This document shows positions 1 to 7,645 of a stretch of 7,645 nt of DNA, piece after piece. This DNA is from Deinococcus rhizophilus. GTDB taxonomy: Bacteria > Deinococcota > Deinococci > Deinococcales > Deinococcaceae. Made by a program: the position numbers and the translations under genes. Location: positions 1 to 7,645 of the forward strand of contig NZ_JASNGB010000140.1 of the NCBI RefSeq assembly GCF_030271215.1, in the 5' to 3' direction. The stretch's first letter is position 1, and every line of letters begins with the position of its first letter. The notes beneath the pieces were generated by a model. It was not told where the DNA came from. It saw only the letters and a program-made list of their open reading frames with translations, and did no database searches.

Positions 1-989
1 GCGGCCTCGGCGTCGGTGGCCGCGCGGCGCACGGTGCCCCCGGCCTCCCGGCAGGCGGCCTCCACCAGCGTCCGTTCCTCCTCCACCGTCTCCAGATCGT
101 CGCCGTCGGTGTCCACCAGCAGCACGGCCCCGGCGTCACGCGGCAGCCCCAGGGCGAGGTAATCCTCCACGGCGCTTACGCAGGCCTGATCCATGAATTC
201 CAGCTTGGCGGGCACGGCCCCGGCCGCAATCGCCCGGCTGACGGCCTCGGCGCACCCGCCCACCTCCGGGAAGCTCGCCAGCAGGGTCCGGGTGTACTTC
301 GGCGGGGGCGTGAGGCGCAGGGTGGCCTCGGTGATCAGGCCCAGCGTGCCCTCCGAGCCGATCAGCAGCCCGGCGAGGTCGTAGGCGTCGCGGGTCAGTT
401 CGTGGACCTCGCCCTCCGCGTCCACGAATTCCAGCGCCCGCACATAGTCGCCCGTCACCCCGTACTTGAAGCACAGCGGCCCGCCCGCGTTCTCGCCGAG
501 GTTGCCGCCCACCGTGCTGGTGCGGAAGCTGGCCGGGTCGGGGGGGTAGATCAGACCGTGGGGCCGCGCCGCCTCGGTCACGCTGAGGGTCACCACGCCC
601 GCCTGCGCCCGCGCCTCGCGCCGCCCTGGAAAGACTGCCAGCCGGGTCATGCGGGTAAAGGAGATCACCAGCCCGGTCTGCATGGGCACCGCCCCGCCGC
701 TGAGGCCACTCGCCGCCCCGCGCCCCACGACCGGCACGCCCGCCGCCCGCGCCGCCCGCACCGCCGTCACCACGTCCGCCGTGGATTCGGGCAGCACGAC
801 CGCCAGCGGCGTCTCGCCGAACTGGATCGCGTCGTAGCGGTAGTTCCGGCGCTCGGAGAGGCTGGAGAGGACTTTCCGGGGGCCGAGGGTCCGGGTCAAC
901 TCGGCGGCGAGCGGATTGTCGGGCGTGCCGCCAGAGCGGGGTTTGGGGGCGCGGGAACCAGGGGTGAGGGCGGTCTTGCGGGGGGTCAT
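1..989 (-). CDS. glcD: GlcD-type FAD-linked 2-hydroxyacid oxidase subunit (partial, C-terminus off the left edge)
   Basis: The minus-strand frame opens with ATG at 989-987 and runs 329 codons without a stop to the window edge, so the 3' end is missing (family members are usually about 450-500 residues). The protein begins [19 protein letters not shown]-binding PCMH-fold motifs are in order: [14 protein letters not shown] (residues 89-102), YPPDPAS (148-154), [14 protein letters not shown] (158-171), KYGVTGDY (175-182) and [18 protein letters not shown] (209-226). The start of the C-terminal oxidase domain (KLEFMD, 262-267) is also visible. An AGAGG six bases before the ATG (996-1000 on the plus strand) is a plausible ribosome binding site. 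The family oxidises glycolate or D-lactate and passes electrons through an FeS partner to the respiratory chain; glcF lies just upstream on the same strand. The sequence does not distinguish glycolate from D-lactate as substrate. The FAD-oxidase family call is firm, the symbol less so. Confidence 0.9.
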   Translation of the reverse strand, partial: MTPRKTALTPGSRAPKPRSGGTPDNPLAAELTRTLGPRKVLSSLSERRNYRYDAIQFGETPLAVVLPESTADVVTAVRAARAAGVPVVGRGAASGLSGGAVPMQTGLVISFTRMTRLAVFPGRREARAQAGVVTLSVTEAARPHGLIYPPDPASFRTSTVGGNLGENAGGPLCFKYGVTGDYVRALEFVDAEGEVHELTRDAYDLAGLLIGSEGTLGLITEATLRLTPPPKYTRTLLASFPEVGGCAEAVSRAIAAGAVPAKLEFMDQACVSAVEDYLALGLPRDAGAVLLVDTDGDDLETVEEERTLVEAACREAGGTVRRAATDAEA

Positions 990-1043
990 GGGCGGCCTCT
1001 GCTGGAGAAACCCCTCCGACCCCTTCGGGGCCACCTCCCCTTA

Positions 1044-1179
1044 GAGCATTGGACAGAATGACGGCCCCCGGGGAACGGCGCCCCAGGGGCCTCCATTCTG
1101 CCCAATGGTCCTGTCCCATTCGCTCGCTCTGCTCGGCCCACGAATGCGGAAACCCACCGCCTTCTTATGGCAAATGCTC
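1044..1179. mobile_element. MITE-like element with GAGCATT terminal inverted repeats and TA flanks
   Basis: The left end reads GAGCATTGG (1044-1052) and the right end, reverse-complemented, reads GAGCATTTG (1179-1171), an 8-of-9 match. TA lies directly outside both ends (1042-1043 and 1180-1181); the direct repeat can be read as TAGA (1042-1045 and 1180-1183). Inside is a long hairpin at 1048-1106 and a smaller inverted repeat CATTCG (1117-1122) / CGAATG (1141-1146). There is no room for a transposase, so movement would need one supplied in trans. A TA target duplication is typical of the IS630/mariner group, which makes that group the likely parent; this is inference. The element could instead be a small structured repeat of the kind reported in Deinococcus genomes. 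The clean interruption of copy 1 supports insertion. Confidence 0.68.
1048..1106. repeat. 59-nt near-perfect hairpin inside the MITE-like element
   Basis: The outer stem pairs 1048-1060 (ATTGGACAGAATG) with 1094-1106 (CATTCTGCCCAAT), with 12 of 13 pairs. A two-by-two internal loop (1061-1062 and 1092-1093) follows. The inner stem pairs 1063-1073 (GGCCCCCGGGG) with 1081-1091 (CCCCAGGGGCC), with 10 of 11 pairs, closed by a seven-base loop at 1074-1080. The hairpin is off-centre, next to the left end of the element, so it is not just the element's own terminal repeats pairing. No T-run follows on either strand, so it does not look like a standard terminator. Confidence 0.8.
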
Positions 1180-1209
1180 TAGAAGGGAGGCTTGAAACCT
1201 GGTTGTTTG

Positions 1210-1251
1210 GCTCCCTTTTGAGGGGAGCTGTCGGCGTAGCCGACTGAGGGG
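1210..1251 (+). repeat. Palindromic repeat unit, copy 2, intact
   Basis: This is a 42-nt unit made of two adjacent hairpins: GCTCCC (1210-1215) pairs with GGGAGC (1223-1228), and GTCGGC (1230-1235) pairs with GCCGAC (1239-1244) around the loop GTA. It ends TGAGGGG. It lies in inverted orientation to copy 1. Against copy 1 the 31-nt right-hand part matches at 22 positions, and the left-hand hairpin matches at 15 of 19. Several differences are paired changes that keep the stems. It sits 15 bp beyond the glcF stop and could fold in the transcript there. Confidence 0.75.
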
Positions 1252-1266
1252 TCACCCGCAACAGGT

Positions 1267-2544
<1,278 letters not shown>

Positions 2545-2548
2545 GGCA

Positions 2549-2565
2549 GAAAGCTAGCAGCTTTC
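2549..2565. promoter_or_regulatory. Perfect inverted repeat just before the glcF start
   Basis: GAAAGCT (2549-2555) and AGCTTTC (2559-2565) are perfect inverted copies around a three-base centre, ending four bases before the glcF ATG. In the mRNA this would fold into a seven-pair hairpin over the place where a ribosome binding site would normally lie; as DNA it could be an operator. The spacer to ppsR (2545-2610) also has loosely repeated GCTGA-like heptamers on the minus strand. Function is unknown. Confidence 0.45.
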
Positions 2566-2610
2566 AGCGGTCCGTCATCAGTCCCAGACCACTGAAGGCT
2601 GACCCCTCCC

Positions 2611-3423
2611 CTACCCCCGCCGAAGCTGCGCCAGAATCCCCGCCGCGATCTCCTCCACGCTGGCGCTGGTGGTGTCGCGCACCGGGATGCCCACGCGGGA
2701 AAAGAGGCGCTCGGCCCGCCGGACCTCGTGCTCGCACTGTTCGAGGCTGGCGTAACGGCTCGCGGCCTTGCGCTGGGTGCGGATGGCGTGCAGGCGGCGG
2801 GGGTCGATGGTCAGGCCATAGAGCTTGGCGCGGTGCGGCTCCAGCGGGACAGGCAGCGCCTCGCGCTCGAAGTCGTCTTCCGCCAGGGGATAGTTGCTGG
2901 CGCGGACGCCGTGCTGAAGCGCCAGAAAGAGGCTGGTGGGGGTCTTGCCCGCCCGCGAGACGCCGACCAGGACCACGTCGGCCAGGCCGTACTGACGGTC
3001 ACCCAGGCCGTCATCGGTGGCGAGGGCAAAGTCGAGGGCGTCCATCCGGGCGACGTAGCCTGCCTGGTCGTGCATGTCGTGAAAGCGGCCCACGCTGCGG
3101 GCGGCGGGCACGCCGAATTCCTCCTCCAGCGCACCCAGGCCGGGCCCGAGCAGGTCGAAGACGCGGGCCGGGGCCGACTCCAGTTCGCGCAGGGCCGCCG
3201 GATCGGTGATGGTCGTGAAGATCAGCGGCCGCTCGCCCTGTGCCGCCAGCGCCGCGACCTCCCGCGTGACCTCCCGTGCCATTTCCAGCGTGGCGACAAA
3301 GGACCGCTGCACGTACCGCAGCGGCTGGTCCGGAAAGTGCGCCAGCAGGGCGCGGGCGGTGTTCTCGGCGGTCAGACCGGTGTGGTCCGAGACGATCAGC
3401 ACGGTGCGGGAGGGCCGGGTCAT
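2611..3423 (-). CDS. ppsR: PpsR, PEP synthase regulatory protein (kinase / pyrophosphorylase, DUF299 family)
   Basis: This protein has 270 residues, the normal length for the family, beginning [20 protein letters not shown]. Visible signatures are [16 protein letters not shown] (residues 12-27), the P-loop [11 protein letters not shown] (154-164, K160), [11 protein letters not shown] (175-185), [13 protein letters not shown] (203-215), [13 protein letters not shown] (222-234) and the tail [20 protein letters not shown] (245-264). Characterised members inactivate PEP synthase by ADP-dependent phosphorylation of an active-site threonine, and reactivate it by phosphate-dependent removal with release of pyrophosphate. 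The target gene ppsA is divergent and adjacent, and keeps that threonine (T412). The frame stays open upstream of 3423, but those residues are proline/arginine-rich and unlike the family, so the ATG before TRPSRT is chosen. No clear Shine-Dalgarno is seen; a leaderless or weakly led message is possible. The glcF gene follows 66 bp downstream on the same strand. Confidence 0.95.
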   Translation of the reverse strand: MTRPSRTVLIVSDHTGLTAENTARALLAHFPDQPLRYVQRSFVATLEMAREVTREVAALAAQGERPLIFTTITDPAALRELESAPARVFDLLGPGLGALEEEFGVPAARSVGRFHDMHDQAGYVARMDALDFALATDDGLGDRQYGLADVVLVGVSRAGKTPTSLFLALQHGVRASNYPLAEDDFEREALPVPLEPHRAKLYGLTIDPRRLHAIRTQRKAASRYASLEQCEHEVRRAERLFSRVGIPVRDTTSASVEEIAAGILAQLRRG

Positions 3424-3659
3424 GCGGTCAGCGTGACATGCCGGGCGGGGGCCGTGTCTGCGGGGCCTGGGGCTGTGCAGGACTGGGTCTGTGCAGGGCT
3501 CTGCCCGCCCGGGCCGTGTCCGTGCGGGCCCGTCCCCCTGGCGAGGACGCCCCCGCTGTGCCCGCCGGGGTAAGCTGGGGAGGTTCCGCAGCACCAGTTT
3601 TCACACACCAACCCCCGCCGCTTCCACACCGGGGAGCCTCACCAGAACGGAGAACGCGC
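3424..3659. promoter_or_regulatory. Divergent control region between ppsR and ppsA
   Basis: This 236-bp spacer must hold the start signals for both genes. It contains two direct repeat pairs: GGGCCGTGTC at 3449-3458 and 3511-3520, and CTGTGCAGG at 3473-3481 and 3489-3497. The sixteen-base offset of the second pair is close to one and a half helical turns. TAAGCT at 3571-3576 is a weak candidate -10 for ppsA with no convincing -35. A good ribosome binding site, GGAG at 3649-3652, lies seven bases before the ppsA ATG. No such site is evident for ppsR. Binding of a regulator to the repeats is conjecture. Confidence 0.5.
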
Positions 3660-6029
<2,370 letters not shown>

Positions 6030-6054
6030 GCGCGTCCGTCTGAATCGGAATCTT

Positions 6055-6084
6055 CGAAGCCCCGCCAGAGAGGACGGGGCTTCG
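6055..6084. terminator. Hairpin terminator candidate between convergent ppsA and the binding-protein gene
   Basis: CGAAGCCCCG (6055-6064) pairs perfectly with CGGGGCTTCG (6075-6084) around a ten-base loop, 25 bp after the ppsA stop. It lies between two convergent genes, as a two-way terminator would. Neither side is followed by a convincing T-run, so it is not a textbook intrinsic terminator; such hairpins are common in GC-rich genomes. The remaining spacer, 6085-6159, shows no further signal. Confidence 0.62.
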
Positions 6085-6159
6085 GGCTATGCCAGAAGTG
6101 GGGGCAGCTCCGCGAGGCGGCGCACGGCCCGGACGGCGGTGCAGAGTTGCCTCCCCGGT

Positions 6160-7365
6160 TTACTTCAGCGTGGCGGGATCGATGATCTGCACCTTGGCGA
6201 CCTGGGGCTGAAGCACGTTGTCGAACCTCATCACCAACAGGCGCGACCGCTCGCGCTCGCCCGTGGCCGTGAACCCGATGGCGCCCGTGACGGTCGAGCA
6301 GGCGGCCTTGTCGCTGGTGAAGCAGGCGGGCAGGTTGACCTTGCGGACCGCCGCGCTGACCTGGGCGCGGGTAGCCACCCCCTTGCCGCCCGCCGCCCGG
6401 ATGGCCGAGAGCAGCGTGTTGGTGGCGTCGTAGGCGTACACGGACAGCCCCTCGGGCCGGGCCTTGTAGGCGGCCTGATACCGCCCACTGAAGGTCAGGC
6501 TGTTGGAAAAAGCCTTGACCGGCCCGAACACGGTGGTGTAGACCACGCCCGCCCCGGCGATCCCCGCCTGCTTGAGAAAGGCGCTGGAATCCAGGCCGTC
6601 CCCGCCCATGAAGGTCGTGGTGATGCCCCCGGCCCGCAGCGCCTTGACCAGATCGGCCCCGACGTCGTAGGTGCCGCCGAAGTACACCACGTCCGCGCCG
6701 CTGGCCTTGACCTTCCTGACCGCGTCCGCGATCTGGGCGGGGGTCGAGACGCCGATGTAGCTGGGCACGGCGACCTTGCGCTTTTTCAGCGTGCCCATCA
6801 GGACCTTGCTCAGGCCGTTGCCGTAGGCCGTGCTGTCGGAGACGACAAAGACCGATTTGGCCTTCAGCTCGTCGGCGATGTAATTGGCCGCCGCCACGCC
6901 CTGTGCGCCGTCCGGGGACACGACGCGGCTGAAATGCGTCCAGCCGTGAGTGGTGAGCAGATCGTTGGTGCTGCCGGGCGAGATCAGAGCGAGCCTGGCA
7001 GATGCGAAGCTCTGCGCCAGCACGTTGGACACGCTGGAGTTAAAAGCTCCCACGACCCCCAGAATGCTGGAGTCGGCCAGCAGTGTTTTGGCGAGCGACT
7101 TTGCCACCGTGGCCGAGGCCTGATCGTCGAAGGGCACCAGCACCAGCTCATGCCCCAGCGCCCGGAAGGCCGCCGCCTGCTCCGCGACCGCCAGCTCGGC
7201 CCCGCGCCGCATCTCGGTGCCGAAGCCGCTCACGTCGCCGCTCATCGGGCCGACCACGGCGACCTTGAGGGTGGCCGCCTGGGCTGCCCCGGCCACCAGC
7301 CCGGCCAGCAGCAGCGCGGAGACGGCGAGGCCCTTCCCTTTTCCCTTCCCTTTCACCCTTTGCAT
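6160..7365 (-). CDS. Secreted ABC-transporter substrate-binding protein, branched-chain amino acid (LivJ/K) type
   Basis: This 401-residue protein has a Sec signal peptide: a basic start [12 protein letters not shown], a hydrophobic core [15 protein letters not shown], and a likely signal peptidase I site after AQA (residue 30). The mature part is a type I periplasmic-binding fold: [21 protein letters not shown] (32-52, the entry strand and first ligand loop), [16 protein letters not shown] (102-117), [11 protein letters not shown] (127-137), [17 protein letters not shown] (173-189), [16 protein letters not shown] (225-240) and [13 protein letters not shown] (310-322). No lipobox cysteine is present, so it should be soluble rather than a lipoprotein. 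Two cysteines, C348 and C356, could form a disulfide. The ligand (amino acid, amide or other small molecule) cannot be read from sequence. No permease or ATPase genes are adjacent in view. The ATG start has no clear Shine-Dalgarno; an in-frame GTG three codons later is less likely. Confidence 0.92.
   Translation of the reverse strand: MQRVKGKGKGKGLAVSALLLAGLVAGAAQAATLKVAVVGPMSGDVSGFGTEMRRGAELAVAEQAAAFRALGHELVLVPFDDQASATVAKSLAKTLLADSSILGVVGAFNSSVSNVLAQSFASARLALISPGSTNDLLTTHGWTHFSRVVSPDGAQGVAAANYIADELKAKSVFVVSDSTAYGNGLSKVLMGTLKKRKVAVPSYIGVSTPAQIADAVRKVKASGADVVYFGGTYDVGADLVKALRAGGITTTFMGGDGLDSSAFLKQAGIAGAGVVYTTVFGPVKAFSNSLTFSGRYQAAYKARPEGLSVYAYDATNTLLSAIRAAGGKGVATRAQVSAAVRKVNLPACFTSDKAACSTVTGAIGFTATGERERSRLLVMRFDNVLQPQVAKVQIIDPATLK
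7324..7354. repeat. Purine-rich short tandem repeat in the signal-peptide coding region
   Basis: On the minus strand this reads as roughly two copies of AAAGGGAAGGGA and encodes the alternating Lys-Gly run KGKGKGKG after residue 4 of the binding protein. The in-frame repeat forms the basic start of the signal peptide. Slippage by multiples of three would lengthen or shorten the charged region; other slippage would kill the gene. Confidence 0.55.
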
Positions 7366-7439
7366 AATTCACGGTAGTCATGCGGGATAACAACGCTCTT
7401 ACAGGCTGGGAGCCGGGCCGGGAAGCGCCCTGACCTCCC

Positions 7440-7645
7440 CTACTCCCCGAACAGTGTCGGCGGCGGCTCGGTGGGTGGCCCCAACCCGGCGGCGGTGATG
7501 CCCACCAGCCGCACGCCCCGGGTCCCCATCAGCTCGGCGGTCACGAGACGGGCGGCGGTGCGGGCCAGGGTCGCCGCGTCGCGCACCGGATGGGGCAGCG
7601 TCACCCGGCGGGTCACCACCGAGCGGTCGTCCAGCCGCAGCTTCA
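7440..7645 (-). CDS. dinB: DinB-like Y-family DNA polymerase (Pol IV), C-terminal fragment
   Basis: Only the last 68 codons lie in the window; the gene enters from the right edge and stops with TAG at 7442-7440. The visible protein includes KLRLDDRSVVTRRVTLPHPV, then RDAATLARTAARLVTAELM, then GTRGVRLVGITAAGL, and ends PPPTLFGE. This matches the end of the little-finger domain of DNA polymerase IV: the R-TVTRSVTLP strand, the helix, and the VRLLGV-x-SGL strand. The final TLF may be a degenerate beta-clamp-binding motif; such peptides often end Pol IV proteins. The polymerase copies past damaged bases. The catalytic palm is outside the window, so activity cannot be judged. The spacer to the next gene is 74 bp; cotranscription is possible but there is no functional link. 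Confidence 0.8.
   Translation of the reverse strand, partial: KLRLDDRSVVTRRVTLPHPVRDAATLARTAARLVTAELMGTRGVRLVGITAAGLGPPTEPPPTLFGE

Larger units (their letters stand above)
1011..1190 (-). repeat. Palindromic repeat unit, copy 1, interrupted by an insertion
   Basis: Read on the minus strand, this unit is 1190-1180 joined to 1041-1011, 42 nt in total once the insertion is removed. It forms two hairpins. The first is CCTCCCT / AGGGGAGG around a short loop. The second has the stem CCCC (1030-1027 read as the complement) with GGGG (1023-1020) around a three-base loop, followed by GGAGGGG. Its architecture matches copy 2 at 1210-1251. The insertion lies exactly in the loop of the first hairpin. 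I recall similar AGGGGAG...GAGGGG palindromes as dispersed intergenic repeats in GC-rich bacteria but cannot verify the family here. Confidence 0.7.
990..1266. other. Repeat-packed spacer between glcF and glcD
   Basis: This 277-bp spacer holds no credible gene. It contains two copies of a 42-nt palindromic repeat in opposite orientation, one of them split by a 136-bp element with terminal inverted repeats. The only short stretches outside these are 990-1010 (glcD leader with its ribosome binding site), 1191-1209 between the repeats, and 1252-1266 after the glcF stop. Without the insertion and its extra TA the spacer would be 139 bp. If glcF and glcD are cotranscribed, all these hairpins lie in the mRNA between them and could change stability or relative expression; that effect is inference. 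Confidence 0.85.

Noticed and set aside
136..1119. A 327-codon minus-strand frame over glcD
   Set aside because: It is out of register with the GlcD frame, which carries all the FAD-binding motifs; the translation is Gly/Arg-rich low-complexity sequence.
3571..3576. TAAGCT as a firm -10 promoter box for ppsA
   Set aside because: It matches the consensus at only four of six positions and no -35 is visible; mentioned only as a weak candidate within the spacer.
3424..3594. An N-terminal extension of PpsR by 57 residues
   Set aside because: The extra residues are Pro/Arg-rich and lie beyond the normal PpsR N-terminus; the 270-residue form has the usual family length.
3276..3659. An N-terminal extension of PpsA by 128 residues
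   Set aside because: It overlaps ppsR on the other strand, is compositionally biased and unlike the family; ATG 3660 has a good ribosome binding site and the family N-terminus.
6090..6155. A minus-strand stretch that translates as LCTAVRAVRRLAELPPLLA followed by a stop, resembling a protein tail
   Set aside because: It has no start codon, is bounded upstream by a stop inside the binding-protein gene end, and is only about 26 codons; a gene remnant is possible but not supported.
6139..7377. A 412-codon open frame on the plus strand opposite the binding-protein gene
   Set aside because: It is fully antisense to a well-supported gene, its translation is rich in Gly/Arg/Ala/His with no recognisable motif, and such long shadow frames are expected at this GC content.

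Overview
The window is a very GC-rich (about 70% by eye), densely packed stretch of bacterial chromosome. It holds six genes, two of them cut by the window edges. Gene content, strong G/C third-position bias, scarce or absent Shine-Dalgarno sequences before several genes, and structured intergenic repeats fit the Deinococcus group. That assignment is inference from style and protein flavour, not a database match.

Layout, left to right. Positions 1-989 (minus) encode most of a GlcD-type FAD-linked 2-hydroxyacid (glycolate or D-lactate) dehydrogenase; its C-terminus lies beyond the left edge. Positions 990-1266 are a 277-bp spacer packed with repeats. Positions 1267-2544 (minus) encode the GlcF-type iron-sulfur partner. 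Positions 2611-3423 (minus) encode PpsR, the bifunctional kinase/pyrophosphorylase that controls PEP synthase. A 236-bp divergent spacer follows, then ppsA (3660-6029, plus), the PEP synthase itself. A hairpin terminator candidate lies at 6055-6084. Next come a periplasmic leucine/branched-chain-amino-acid-type substrate-binding protein (6160-7365, minus) and the last 68 codons of a DinB-like Y-family DNA polymerase (7440-7645, minus).

How the genes fit together. ppsR and ppsA are head to head, so the regulator and its target enzyme sit on either side of one control region. The PpsA active site keeps the threonine two residues before the catalytic histidine, which PpsR phosphorylates in known systems. 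ppsR, glcF and glcD run the same way in that order and could be one transcription unit. This would couple oxidation of a small hydroxyacid (to glyoxylate or pyruvate) with control of pyruvate-to-PEP conversion; that coupling is inference. The substrate-binding protein and dinB look unrelated to this module.

The most unusual structure is in the glcF-glcD spacer. Two 42-nt palindromic repeat units lie in inverted orientation and differ by compensatory changes in their stems. One unit is split inside a hairpin loop by a 136-bp element with terminal inverted repeats (GAGCATT) flanked by TA. Removing the element and one TA restores a unit of exactly the same length as its intact sister. This is a clean signature of insertion by a MITE-like element. 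I found no evidence of a wholly new multi-gene system.
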